A stretch of DNA of 64,000 nt from contig JAJFFY010000007.1 of the NCBI GenBank assembly GCA_021776415.1, forward strand, positions 153,881 through 217,880, in the 5' to 3' direction. Below are positions 26,657 through 35,491 of this stretch, piece after piece (within the stretch, counting starts at the first letter, position 1; each line of letters starts with the position of its first letter). The DNA comes from Hyphococcus sp. GTDB taxonomy: Bacteria; Pseudomonadota; Alphaproteobacteria; Caulobacterales; Parvularculaceae. Below the pieces are notes generated by a model. It searched no databases. It saw only the letters and a list, made by a program, of their open reading frames with translations, and had not been told where the DNA came from. A program made the translations under genes and the position numbers.

Positions 26657-27745
26657 ATGGCGGCCATAACTTTCAGAAAGCGCGTTCTCGCGCCAACCAT
26701 TTGTGCATGGATGCTCGCCACCGCGGGCATGGCGGCTGTCGCCTATGCGACCGCGCCTGAGGGCTTTCCCCCTTCGTCGGCGGCAGCGACGGACGACGCC
26801 GGCGCGAGCATGGCGATTGGCGATATTCAGGTTGGCGAGCGCGGCAATCAGACCCGGATAGCATTTTTATGCGATGGCGCCTGCATCTTGGAAAAACGCG
26901 AAGCCGATGCATTTTATCTCAGCGGTGTCGATGCATCATTCATTCTTGACCTCTCCCGGCGCAGCAAGCGCGTTCAAAGCCTTCGCGCCATCCCCCAAGG
27001 CGACGGCTCGATGCTGCGGATTCGCACCGACGCCGTTATCGACCACACCCGTGTGAAACCCTGCACCGTCGGCGGGCGCGATGCGGCGTGCCTTGATCTG
27101 TTCTTTGTTGCGGCTTTGCAGAAAAACCCGTCGCCATCGGCGCCGTCCAAGCAACCCAAACCCATGCAACAGGCCTCTGCCGCCAGCGCTTCAGGCGCTG
27201 CCGCCTCGCCGCCGCCCAAGCCGGCTTTGCGCGAGGGCGCGCCAGAGCGTTTCAAAAGATTTGCGCAGTTGGCGGCGCCGGAGCGGCTGGCCCCGCCGGT
27301 GGGCGTCATCTTAGCGAAAGTCCAGCCGATCGAGCCTTCCGTAGAGGTGCGCAAACCGGCCATCCGCAAAAGCCAGCCGCTTGTTGAGCCGGTAAAGCTG
27401 GATTTTACCGCGCGCGTTAAAACACTCCTGAAGAAGGACCTGAGTTCCGCATTTTGCAACAATGCAGCAGCGGCGTTGCAGGCCGATGCATGGGCGCTTG
27501 GGGCGATGGTTGATGTTGGCTTGTGTGCGGCGGCGCGCGGCGATGTTGTTCAGGGCGACGTCACGCTGGCGCGGCTGCTGGAATATACGCCCGACAATTA
27601 CCAAGCCCTGGTCGGGCGCGCGCTGATCGCCGAACAGGCCAAAGAAAAGGGCGTCGCACGCAAATATTATCAGGACGCGCTCAATTCCCTGCCGCCGATT
27701 GAAGAATCCAACCGCATCGTTCAGGCCATGGCGGCGCTTGAATAG
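26657..27745 (+). CDS. Exported hypothetical protein with C-terminal TPR-like region
   Basis: 362 residues with an N-terminal signal or anchor segment (about residues 10-32). Residues of about 50-150 are a beta-rich domain with two Cys pairs (CDGAC; C...AAC) that looks AMIN/secretin-associated-like in pattern. A Pro/Ala-rich linker follows (about 160-270). The last 90 residues contain TPR-like helices (GDVTLARLLEYTPDNYQALVGRALIAEQ). No family is recognised with confidence. It probably acts in the envelope. The gene is convergent with kynU, only ten bases apart. Confidence 0.68.
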   Translation: MAAITFRKRVLAPTICAWMLATAGMAAVAYATAPEGFPPSSAAATDDAGASMAIGDIQVGERGNQTRIAFLCDGACILEKREADAFYLSGVDASFILDLSRRSKRVQSLRAIPQGDGSMLRIRTDAVIDHTRVKPCTVGGRDAACLDLFFVAALQKNPSPSAPSKQPKPMQQASAASASGAAASPPPKPALREGAPERFKRFAQLAAPERLAPPVGVILAKVQPIEPSVEVRKPAIRKSQPLVEPVKLDFTARVKTLLKKDLSSAFCNNAAAALQADAWALGAMVDVGLCAAARGDVVQGDVTLARLLEYTPDNYQALVGRALIAEQAKEKGVARKYYQDALNSLPPIEESNRIVQAMAALE

Positions 27746-27755
27746 GGCTTAATAA

Positions 27756-28973
27756 TCAGGTGACTTTGCGACGCGCAGAATATTTCGCCTCGCGCCATTT
27801 TTGCGTCTCCAGAATATCTGCGAGTATGCTCGCCGCATTCCAAACATCGCGATAGCCAAGAAACAACGGCGAGAACCCGAACCGCATGATGTCCGGCTGT
27901 CTGAAATCGCCGATCACTCCATGGGCGATCAACGCCTGGATAACCGCATAGCCATGATCGAACCGTACCGAGACATGACCGCCGCGACGCTCCGACGGCG
28001 GCGGCGAGATGCTTTCAAGACCGAGCGGCGCGCAGCGTGCAAGGAACAAATCCCCCAGCATTTTCGCTTTCGCCTCAATGGCGGCGATGTCGATATCGGC
28101 AAAAACATCGAGCGCCGCATCACGCGCGCTCAACGACAGGATTGGCGGCGTGCCGCTGGCGAACCGCTCAACCCCGGGGGCGGGGGCGTAGTCCGGGGCA
28201 AACTCAAACGGCGCGGCATGGCCCATCCAGCCTGATAGCGGTTGGTTGAGCGTTGCGGCGGCCTGGCGCCCGACATAGACGAAGGCCGGCGCGCCGGGGC
28301 CGCCATTTAAATATTTATAGCCGCAGCCGACGCCATAACGCGCGCCGGCCGCTCGCATATCAATATCGAGAACGCCGGTGGCGTGGCTCAGATCCCAGAT
28401 GATCTCCACATGGTTTTGCGCCGCCGCCTGCTCCCATGCAGCGATATCGGCGACCGCCGCAGTCTTATAGTGGACGGCGCTTTTGACCAGCACGCTGATC
28501 TCTGAACCAAGGGCGCCATGGTCTGCGTCAGGCGCCAGGCGCATCAGCGGCGCACCAGTGAGATTTGAAAGGCCTTGCAGAATATAGCCGTCGGTGGGAA
28601 ATTCATCCGCATGGTAAGCAATCGCGCCGGGCGCATTGGCGCTAAGCGCGGCGGCGAGTTTGAAAATATTGACTGACACGCTGTCGGCGATGATGACCTC
28701 GTCCTCGCGCCCGCCGATCAGCCGCGCGATCTTTGCGCCGCAGGTCTTTGGCAGGTCGATCCATCCCGCGTCGTTCCACGACTTAACCAGCCCGCTGCGC
28801 CATTCCGCCTCGCCGGTGGATTGGATACGCGCAAGCGCCGCCTTTGGCGGCGGGCCGAGCGAATTTCCGTCAAGATAGATAATCCAGTCAGGCAGATCGA
28901 ACAGGGTTTTATATCGCGCTAGCGGGTCCTTATCGTCGAGCGCGTCGGCTTCACTTGCGGAGACCGGCGTCAT
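27756..28973 (-). CDS. kynU: Kynureninase
   Basis: 405 residues, standard for bacterial kynureninase. The PLP-binding lysine is Lys220 in GVGCGYKYLNGGPGAP. LDGNSLGP (about residues 34-41) and the IWDLSHATG motif (about 192-200) are also diagnostic. It cleaves kynurenine to anthranilate plus alanine (or 3-hydroxykynurenine to 3-hydroxyanthranilate). It overlaps kynB by four bases (ATGA), so the last two steps of tryptophan breakdown to anthranilate are coupled. Tryptophan 2,3-dioxygenase is not in the window. Confidence 0.95.
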   Translation of the reverse strand: MTPVSASEADALDDKDPLARYKTLFDLPDWIIYLDGNSLGPPPKAALARIQSTGEAEWRSGLVKSWNDAGWIDLPKTCGAKIARLIGGREDEVIIADSVSVNIFKLAAALSANAPGAIAYHADEFPTDGYILQGLSNLTGAPLMRLAPDADHGALGSEISVLVKSAVHYKTAAVADIAAWEQAAAQNHVEIIWDLSHATGVLDIDMRAAGARYGVGCGYKYLNGGPGAPAFVYVGRQAAATLNQPLSGWMGHAAPFEFAPDYAPAPGVERFASGTPPILSLSARDAALDVFADIDIAAIEAKAKMLGDLFLARCAPLGLESISPPPSERRGGHVSVRFDHGYAVIQALIAHGVIGDFRQPDIMRFGFSPLFLGYRDVWNAASILADILETQKWREAKYSARRKVT

Positions 28974-29608
28974 TCGAGAACCCGCAGCAAGGCGCGCACC
29001 GGCGCGGCGTCGAGCCCTTCAAGTTTCAATGGCGGGGCGATCAATTCATACGCGCCGGCCGGCGCATCATCGAGGCATAAGCCTTCCAAAATCCGCATAT
29101 TATGGGCGAAGACGGCGCGGTGGGCATCCATAATTTTCGATGAGGCAGGGTCGAGCGACGGCGTGTCGACGCCGATCAGCCGGACGCCCTCATCGGCGAG
29201 CCATGTGATTGCCGCGGCGCTGATAACGGTAAAGGCCGGATCCCAGACTTTCGGCTGCCGCTGATAGGTGCGGATCAGAACCCGCGGTGCAATTTCTGTA
29301 ACGGTCTGGGCGAGGGCGTCGCGCACCATGTCCCGGCTCAGCAGCGCAGCATCGTTGATAATATGAACAACTGTACACGGACCGATATAGGCGGCGACAT
29401 CGACAGCATTGATTGGCGCGCCGCTCGCATCATAGTGCAAGGGCGCATCGGCATGGGCGCCGGCATGGGACGAAAGGGTCAGCCGCGAGACATTGACCGG
29501 ACCATTCTTGCCGATCGCCATTGTCGATTGCGCCTCAAACGGCGTGTCGCCGGGAAAGACTGGCGTCGCCGCGGAGATTACGGGGGTGATATCGATGAAG
29601 CGGCTCAT
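28970..29608 (-). CDS. kynB: Kynurenine formamidase
   Basis: 212 residues of the cyclase-family metal-dependent hydrolases. The zinc-binding motif is SSHAGAHADAPLHYD with His48, His52 and Asp54. The FPGDTPF start and the LIGVDTPSLDP segment (about residues 147-157) are characteristic of bacterial KynB. It hydrolyses N-formylkynurenine to kynurenine and formate. It is the first gene of the kynB-kynU pair and is divergent from the DDAH-like gene, with only about 76 bases between starts, so the promoters may share control. Confidence 0.94.
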   Translation of the reverse strand: MSRFIDITPVISAATPVFPGDTPFEAQSTMAIGKNGPVNVSRLTLSSHAGAHADAPLHYDASGAPINAVDVAAYIGPCTVVHIINDAALLSRDMVRDALAQTVTEIAPRVLIRTYQRQPKVWDPAFTVISAAAITWLADEGVRLIGVDTPSLDPASSKIMDAHRAVFAHNMRILEGLCLDDAPAGAYELIAPPLKLEGLDAAPVRALLRVLE

Positions 29609-29684
29609 GGATTGCGGGCTCTCTCAAATCATCTGAACAGTTGGCTTGACTGCGGCGATGGTTGCACACCAGTGTTACCCGAAG

Positions 29685-30506
29685 ATGATGGACAACGTAA
29701 ATACGCCGCCGGACCGGCCGGTCTTTGAATTTGACACGGCGATCGTGCGCCTGCCGTCAAAATCCGTTGCCAGCGGTTTGCGCGCCGGCGATGGCGGTGA
29801 TCCCGCCTATCCGGGCGTGCGATCAGAGCACAAGGCCTATGTCGCGGCGCTGGGCGAGGCTGGTATTGCCGTGATCCCGCTTGGCGTGCTTGAGGCCTAT
29901 CCCGACGCCATGTTTGTCGAAGACCCGGCGCTGGTCTTCCCCGAGGGGGCGATTTTGCTTCGCCCGGGGGCGGCTAGCCGCGCCGGCGAGGTCTCTGAGA
30001 TCGCCAGCGCCCTGCGCGATCAATTTACCACCGTGCTTGAATTGTCAGGGGAAGGCTTTGTCGAGGGCGGCGATATTTTGACGACGCCGGAAAAAGTTAT
30101 GATCGGCCTGTCGAGCCGCACCGATCAAGCGGGCGCGCATGAGCTGCAAAAACTGCTCGCCGAATTTGGCCGCGCCAGCGAAATCGTCGAGACGCCGGCC
30201 GATGTTTTGCATTTCAAAACCGATTGCTCGCTGCTCAACGAGGGGACCGTGCTGTCGACGGCGCGGCTGGCGCGCTCAAACGTCTTTGACGGCTTTGACG
30301 TTGTGCTGACGCCCGAGGGCGAGGAAGCAGCGGCAAATGCATTGCGCGTCAATGATGTGGTGATGGTCGGCTCCGATTTTCCTCGCACCATAGAGTTGCT
30401 CGACAAGCGCGGGTTTCATGTGGTCCCGCTCAGAACAACCGAGATTGGCAAAATCGACGCCGGTCTGTCTTGCATGTCTTTGCGATGGTGCAAGGCGACG
30501 GGGTGA
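29685..30506 (+). CDS. Dimethylarginine dimethylaminohydrolase-type amidinotransferase-fold hydrolase
   Basis: 273 residues from ATG at 29685 (the next codon is also ATG). It belongs to the arginine deiminase/DDAH fold: early GLRAGDGG loop, the AMFVEDPALVF motif with an acidic substrate contact, GEGFVEGGDIL, the HFKTDCSLL motif with the catalytic His, and the C-terminal nucleophile Cys263 in KIDAGLSCMSLRW. DDAH converts methylated arginine to citrulline and a methylamine. Specificity for methylarginine over arginine is likely but not certain. It heads a plus-strand set with a permease and a Rieske oxygenase. Confidence 0.85.
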   Translation: MMDNVNTPPDRPVFEFDTAIVRLPSKSVASGLRAGDGGDPAYPGVRSEHKAYVAALGEAGIAVIPLGVLEAYPDAMFVEDPALVFPEGAILLRPGAASRAGEVSEIASALRDQFTTVLELSGEGFVEGGDILTTPEKVMIGLSSRTDQAGAHELQKLLAEFGRASEIVETPADVLHFKTDCSLLNEGTVLSTARLARSNVFDGFDVVLTPEGEEAAANALRVNDVVMVGSDFPRTIELLDKRGFHVVPLRTTEIGKIDAGLSCMSLRWCKATG

Positions 30507-30549
30507 GTTTTTATGTTGACGAAGCCACCGAGGGCATGAGGGTCTGGCA

Positions 30550-31866
30550 ATGAATCAGCCTGCTGAGCAATTGAACGATACTGGTCCTGATACTAAACCC
30601 GCTGCGGGTTTTGGGTTCTGGAAATGCTGGTCGCTTTCGGTCGGGGTGATGATCGGCTCCGGGGTGTTCCTGCTTCCCGCGGTGCTGGCGCCATACGGAT
30701 CGATCAGTTTCCTCGGCTGGATTGTCACCAGCATCGGCGCCATTCTGATCGCCCTTGTGCTTGGCCGCCTGGCGGGGCGAACAAATCGCAGTGGCGGTTT
30801 TTACGTTTATACCCGCGATGCGTTCGGCGATCTTGCCGGGTTCATTGTCGGCTGGAGCTATTGGCTCAGCATCCTGTTTGCCGTCGCCGCCATCAGCGTT
30901 GCTTTTGCCGGTTACGCCGGCGCGGTTATCCCGGCGCTTGGCGCTAACACCATCACTCAGGCGCTGGTCGCAACATCGATCATCTGGATGCTGACGGGTA
31001 TCAACATCAAAGGCGTATCGGAAGCGGCCTCGGTACAACTGGTGATGACGATCTTAAAGATCATCCCGCTCTTGGTGATCATTGCGCTCGGAATTGTCGC
31101 CGGGGCGCCGGAGAATATTCCGCCGTTCAATCCGCAAGCCCTGCCCATAGGCGAGGCGTTGGCGACAACGGCGCTACTGACCATGTGGGCGTTCATCGGC
31201 ATTGAAGCCGGCGTTGTCCCCGCCGCAGACGTGATTGACGCCAAGCGGACGATCCCGCGCGCTGTCATCGCCGGTACGCTCTCGGTTGCGGCGATCTATA
31301 TTGCCGCGACTGCCGCGGTGATGATGCTGGTGCCGGTGGATACGCTGGCGCAGTCCGAGGCGCCATTCGCGGACGCCGCCCGCGCGCTCGGCGCCTTTGG
31401 CGGGCCGTTGATCGCCATCGGCGCGCTGGTCTCAACCGCCGGGTCGCTCAACGGCAACATTTTGCTCAGCGGGCAAATGCCCATGGCGGTCGCTCTCGAC
31501 GGATTGGCCCCCAAAGCATTGGCGAAGAAAAACGCCGGACACGCGCCGATTGTCGCGCTGATCCTGTCCTCGACGATTGCAACGCTGCTATTGATTTTCA
31601 ACTACAGCGACGGGTTGGTCTCGGCGTTTGTGTTTCTGATTTCCATGTCGACGCTGGCGACGCTGATGCCATATGCGGTGTCGGCCCTTGCGGAGTTGCG
31701 CTATTCGATCAAGTCGGCGCGAGCGTGGGCGGTGATTGCCATCGTCGCGCTGGTTTATGCGATCGTCGCCATGGCCGGCGCCGGCCTTAAGCCGTTGCTC
31801 TGGGGCGTGTTGTTACTTGCCGCCGGGCTTCCGGTATTTTATTGGACAAAGCAATCCACGCGTTGA
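30550..31866 (+). CDS. APC-superfamily amino acid permease
   Basis: 438 residues with about twelve membrane helices. The first helix carries the family's substrate-binding motif VGVMIGSGVFLLPAVLAPYG, and later ones include the WAFIGIEAGVVPA stretch (about residue 215) and SLNGNILLSGQMPMA. It is similar to arginine/ornithine- and cationic amino acid-type permeases, but the substrate cannot be assigned. The gene is 43 bases after the DDAH gene and 15 before the Rieske oxygenase gene, and the three form an evident operon. It may import a methylated amino acid for them. Confidence 0.88.
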   Translation: MNQPAEQLNDTGPDTKPAAGFGFWKCWSLSVGVMIGSGVFLLPAVLAPYGSISFLGWIVTSIGAILIALVLGRLAGRTNRSGGFYVYTRDAFGDLAGFIVGWSYWLSILFAVAAISVAFAGYAGAVIPALGANTITQALVATSIIWMLTGINIKGVSEAASVQLVMTILKIIPLLVIIALGIVAGAPENIPPFNPQALPIGEALATTALLTMWAFIGIEAGVVPAADVIDAKRTIPRAVIAGTLSVAAIYIAATAAVMMLVPVDTLAQSEAPFADAARALGAFGGPLIAIGALVSTAGSLNGNILLSGQMPMAVALDGLAPKALAKKNAGHAPIVALILSSTIATLLLIFNYSDGLVSAFVFLISMSTLATLMPYAVSALAELRYSIKSARAWAVIAIVALVYAIVAMAGAGLKPLLWGVLLLAAGLPVFYWTKQSTR

Positions 31867-31881
31867 GCAGGGCGGAGCAAA

Positions 31882-33036
31882 ATGGCGGCGCAAACGGACA
31901 TCGAAACGGGCCTACCGGCATGGACGTATACCGACCCCGATTTTTTCGCCCTTGAACGCGCCAAACTGTTTGCATCAAGCTGGCAGATTGTCTGCCATGA
32001 AAGCGACATCGCCAAGCGCGGCGCCTATGCGACCTTGAATTTTCTCAGTGCGCTTGCGTTTGTGATCCGCGGCGATGACGGCGTTATTCGCGCATTTCAA
32101 AATGTCTGTCGCCATCGTGCGGCGCGGCTTCTGGACGACCCGTTCGGTCAGTGTTCCTCGCGCATTGTCTGCCCTTATCATGCATGGACCTATGACCTTG
32201 GCGGGCGGCTGGTCGGCGTGCCGGAGCAGGATGGATATGAGGCGTTTGACAAAAAAAACTATGGGCTAAGGCCTTTGGCGCTTGGCGAGTGCGGCGGGTT
32301 TGTGTTTGTTCGCTTTGGCGAGAACGGTCAGTCGTTCGATGAATTCGCAGAGCCGTTGCGCGAAGAGTTCGAGATGTACAAAACGGCGCAGATGCGTGCG
32401 CTTGGCCGCATCACCATGCGGACGCGCGAAGTCAACTGGAAGATCGCAACGGAAAATTATGTCGACTGTCTGCATTTGCCTGTCGCCCATGACGGCCTCA
32501 ACGGTCTTGTCGGTGATACCTATAAATTGAGCATCAAAGGCGATGCGTATTATATTGATGCGAGCGTAGAAGATTTGCCGAGCCAGTCGCTTTCGGTGCG
32601 CGCCTATCGCAAATTTCTCCCCGAAGTTGCGCATCTGCCGCCGGAGCGGCAGCGCCGCTGGGTCTATATCAAGCTTTGGCCAAACCTCGCCTTCGATATT
32701 TACCCAGATCAAATCGACTTTATGCAGTTTATTCCGTTATCGCCGGAGCGGACATTGTTGCGTGAAATCTCCTACGCCCTGCCGGATGACCGCCGCGAAA
32801 TGCGCGCGGCGCGATATCTCAACTGGCGCATTAATCGCGTGGTCAATATTGAAGATATGGATATCATTGAACGCGTTCAGGCGGGCTTTGGCATGGGCAA
32901 TTATGAGCCGGGCCCAATCTCACGCGATGAGATTTGCCTGATCGATTTCGCTGAGCGCATGCGCCGCGAGCTGCCGGTGTGCCGCGAGCGCGTGAGGCCC
33001 GGCCATGATGCGTTGCGCAAACTGCTAGATGCCTGA
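31882..33036 (+). CDS. Rieske non-heme iron oxygenase, alpha subunit
   Basis: 384 residues. The Rieske centre is CRH...CPYH with Cys76, His78, Cys97 and His100. The catalytic iron site follows in ATENYVDCLHLPVAHDG (Glu191, Asp195, His198, His203), which needs a further Asp near the C-terminus. The start LPAWTYTDPDFFALE resembles the betaine/stachydrine demethylase and carnitine monooxygenase subgroup rather than benzoate-type dioxygenases. No beta subunit or reductase gene is adjacent, so an electron donor must be encoded elsewhere. Gene order suggests oxidative demethylation or ring hydroxylation of the compound brought in by the upstream permease. Confidence 0.88.
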   Translation: MAAQTDIETGLPAWTYTDPDFFALERAKLFASSWQIVCHESDIAKRGAYATLNFLSALAFVIRGDDGVIRAFQNVCRHRAARLLDDPFGQCSSRIVCPYHAWTYDLGGRLVGVPEQDGYEAFDKKNYGLRPLALGECGGFVFVRFGENGQSFDEFAEPLREEFEMYKTAQMRALGRITMRTREVNWKIATENYVDCLHLPVAHDGLNGLVGDTYKLSIKGDAYYIDASVEDLPSQSLSVRAYRKFLPEVAHLPPERQRRWVYIKLWPNLAFDIYPDQIDFMQFIPLSPERTLLREISYALPDDRREMRAARYLNWRINRVVNIEDMDIIERVQAGFGMGNYEPGPISRDEICLIDFAERMRRELPVCRERVRPGHDALRKLLDA

Positions 33037-33117
33037 GCCCGATGCCAGAGTTGAGCTTGACCGGCAGACGGCGCGCGCATAGCGTCCCGCTCCATTTCAT
33101 TTTCTGGAGTATCTCAG

Positions 33118-33735
33118 ATGTCCGAACCGATCAAAATTTACGGCGTGCCGGTCTCGCAAAATGTTCGCAAGCCGCTCGCGGTCGCAGCTCACCTCGGCAT
33201 CAGCGTTGAGTCCATTCCTTGTCGGCCCCATGACCCGGCGGTCACGGCGGTCAATCCGTGTGGGCGCATTCCGGCGATGGATGATGACGGGTTCAAGCTT
33301 GGCGAGTCGAATGCGATCATGGTGCATCTTGCTAGCAAAAAACCCAGCGACATCTATCCGGAGAATGCGGCCGCACGTGCCGAGATAAATTCCTGGTTGT
33401 TTTGGGATAATGCCCATTGGACGCCAGCCTATCAGCCTATACAGTATGAGCGGTTCATCAAGCCGATGCTCAATCGCGGCGAGACCGATGAGGCGATTGT
33501 CGAGATTGCGCTCAAGGCGTTTGAGCGTGAAGCCGCGCATCTGGATGCGGCGTTCGCCGGCAAGCTGTGGCTGGTTGGCGACGGCCCAACCATCGCCGAC
33601 ATGGCCGTCGGCGCCGGGTTGACCCACGCTGCCGCAGCGAAATTTCCGCTCGACGACTATGCCAATATCCGCGCCTGGTATGAGCGCCTTGGTGCGCTGG
33701 ATTGCTGGAAACAGACCGCGCCGCAGATGGGATAA
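33118..33735 (+). CDS. Glutathione S-transferase family protein
   Basis: 205 residues with an N-terminal thioredoxin-fold domain (IKIYGVPVSQNVRKPL; the GESNAIMVHLA glutathione-binding motif at about residues 62-72) and an all-helical C-terminal domain containing the GPTIADMAVGAGL N-capping motif. Ser13 or Asn15 could act on glutathione. It lies 81 bases after the Rieske gene on the same strand and may be part of that unit or independent. The substrate is unknown. Confidence 0.88.
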   Translation: MSEPIKIYGVPVSQNVRKPLAVAAHLGISVESIPCRPHDPAVTAVNPCGRIPAMDDDGFKLGESNAIMVHLASKKPSDIYPENAAARAEINSWLFWDNAHWTPAYQPIQYERFIKPMLNRGETDEAIVEIALKAFEREAAHLDAAFAGKLWLVGDGPTIADMAVGAGLTHAAAAKFPLDDYANIRAWYERLGALDCWKQTAPQMG

Positions 33736-33813
33736 GAGCCGGCCGCGCCGCCGGTTGTTGACTGTGACGGCGATTTCAGGTGCAACCCGGCGACGCGTAA
33801 CATATGTAGCCTC

Positions 33814-34752
33814 ATGAGCGATTTGAAAAAAAAGCGGTCCTTTCAGGGCCTCATCCTCGAGCTCCAGCATTATTGGGCTGATCAGGGCTGCGTTATCTTG
33901 CAGCCCTATGACAAGGAAATGGGGGCGGGGACTTTTCATCCGGCGACGACGCTGCGCTCGCTTGGGCCAAAGCCCTGGAAGGCTGCCTATGTGCAGCCTT
34001 GCCGGCGCCCCACTGACGGACGCTATGGCGCCAATCCCAATCGCTTCCAACACTATTACCAGTTTCAGGTGAGTTTGAAGCCGTCGCCGGAGAATATTCA
34101 AGAGCTCTATCTCGGATCACTCGACGCTATCGGCGTAGATCGTTCCGTACACGACATACGCTTTGTCGAGGATGATTGGGAAAGTCCGACGCTCGGCGCC
34201 TGGGGGCTCGGCTGGGAGGTCTGGTGCGACGGCATGGAAGTGACGCAATTTACGTACTTTCAGCAGGTCGGCGGGATCGATTGCAAGCCGGTCACTGGCG
34301 AGATCACCTACGGGCTGGAGCGTCTGGCGATGTATGTGCAGGGCGTCGACAATGGCTTTGATCTCGACTTCAACGGCGCCGAGGGCGATGATGCGGTCAC
34401 CTATGGCGACGTTTTTCACCAACAGGAAGTTGAGTTTTCCGCTTACAATTTTGAACTTGCCGATACCGAGATTTTGTTCACTCAGTTCAAGGCAGCGGAG
34501 GCGGCGTGTACGACGGTTATCGACGCCGGCAAACGCGACGGCAAATCCTATGCGTTGCCGGCTTACGACAAATGCATTGAGGCGAGCCATCTGTTCAATC
34601 TCCTCGACGCGCGCGGCGTGATCTCCGCGACAGAGCGCCAGTCCTATATTTTAAGGATCAGAACGCTCTCCAAAGCCTGTTGCGAGGCGTGGCTGGAAAG
34701 CCCGCAAGGGCGTACCAAAGGCGCCGGTATTGTCGATTTTTCGGAGGCATAA
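33814..34752 (+). CDS. glyQ: Glycyl-tRNA synthetase, alpha subunit
   Basis: 312 residues; the class II catalytic subunit of the tetrameric bacterial enzyme. It begins with the typical [17 protein letters not shown], followed by motif 2-like [27 protein letters not shown] and the [22 protein letters not shown] and [11 protein letters not shown] stretches. It charges tRNA-Gly with GlyS. Normally glyQ and glyS are adjacent or nearly so. Here the beta subunit gene is almost 5 kb downstream, with nine co-directional genes between them. Confidence 0.96.
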   Translation: MSDLKKKRSFQGLILELQHYWADQGCVILQPYDKEMGAGTFHPATTLRSLGPKPWKAAYVQPCRRPTDGRYGANPNRFQHYYQFQVSLKPSPENIQELYLGSLDAIGVDRSVHDIRFVEDDWESPTLGAWGLGWEVWCDGMEVTQFTYFQQVGGIDCKPVTGEITYGLERLAMYVQGVDNGFDLDFNGAEGDDAVTYGDVFHQQEVEFSAYNFELADTEILFTQFKAAEAACTTVIDAGKRDGKSYALPAYDKCIEASHLFNLLDARGVISATERQSYILRIRTLSKACCEAWLESPQGRTKGAGIVDFSEA

Positions 34753-34819
34753 TCCGGCCAGCAAACGACAACAGCAGAACCGAATCCAGCCTCAAGGCCA
34801 TTAGCTGGCTGACTCAATG

Positions 34820-34860
34820 CCTTGCAAGCCTTATAAGGAACAGAAAATCCTTACAAGGAA
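34820..34860. promoter_or_regulatory. Cluster of three CCTT-N2-AAG sites before SeqA-like gene
   Basis: CCTTGCAAGC (34820), CCTTATAAGG (34829) and CCTTACAAGG (34849) lie just before the start at 34868. The last two belong to a 12-base direct repeat 20 bases apart, about two helix turns. The third overlaps the ribosome binding site. This looks like an operator for a dimeric or multimeric DNA-binding protein, possibly the product of the next gene. Confidence 0.45.
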
Positions 34861-34867
34861 ACTGGCT

Positions 34868-35458
34868 ATGGCGCGCGAATGCTTCACTACTACCGGCAAT
34901 CTATTATCGGCCCTAAGGAATAGTGACCTCAAACCAAATTACAGGGTAGCCGTACTTGACGGGCAAACTTTGTCCATTGGACCAGCGTCGTTGCCGCAAG
35001 CCTTTGTTTTTGATTTCGAAACCGAGACCTTGAAGACGGGCGTCGGAACGCCATCAAGCAGACCTCACACGCCGGCAGTCCGATTTAATGACAGTGATCT
35101 TCCCTCAGGGAAGGCGCAACGAGCCACTGGCCGTTATACGTTTACCCATAATGATGTCGCTTTTGCACGCAGTTCTTTGGCAGATCTGTTGGAGGCTGTT
35201 CTAGCCTATTTGGAAAAACAGAAGCCAGGCGCGCTTGATAAATTGTCGGCGATAAAGAAAAGAACCCGTCGCATCGTTGCTCGCGATAAGTGCGATCTTT
35301 TTGACAAAACCCATCTTGCAAAAGATCACGCGCGTATGATTACAGGCGGATGGTGGATGGGGACGAATAATTCAAGCGCCGAAACAAGGAACTGGATTCG
35401 TCAAGCATGTGATGCAGCTGGGATAGACTTTGTGACTGAAATTAGTATTGGAATATAA
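34868..35458 (+). CDS. Hypothetical protein with SeqA-like C-terminal region
   Basis: 196 residues from ATG at 34868 (AAGGA eight bases upstream; ATG at 34817 lacks one). The gene is AT-richer than its neighbours, which suggests transfer. Residues of about 110-180 resemble the SeqA DNA-binding domain from memory. A helix (SLADLLEAVLAYLEKQ) is followed by RTRRIVARD (compare RTRVYFAAD in SeqA), then after about 32 residues in both, GGWWMGTNNSS (compare TPYWVITNTNT). The two Arg and the Asn that read hemimethylated GATC in SeqA would be kept. The N-terminal part does not look like the SeqA oligomerisation domain. Function unproven; no alignment program was run. Confidence 0.55.
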   Translation: MARECFTTTGNLLSALRNSDLKPNYRVAVLDGQTLSIGPASLPQAFVFDFETETLKTGVGTPSSRPHTPAVRFNDSDLPSGKAQRATGRYTFTHNDVAFARSSLADLLEAVLAYLEKQKPGALDKLSAIKKRTRRIVARDKCDLFDKTHLAKDHARMITGGWWMGTNNSSAETRNWIRQACDAAGIDFVTEISIGI

Positions 35459-35491
35459 GCGACTATTCGTAACCAATTTCTCGGACGCAAA

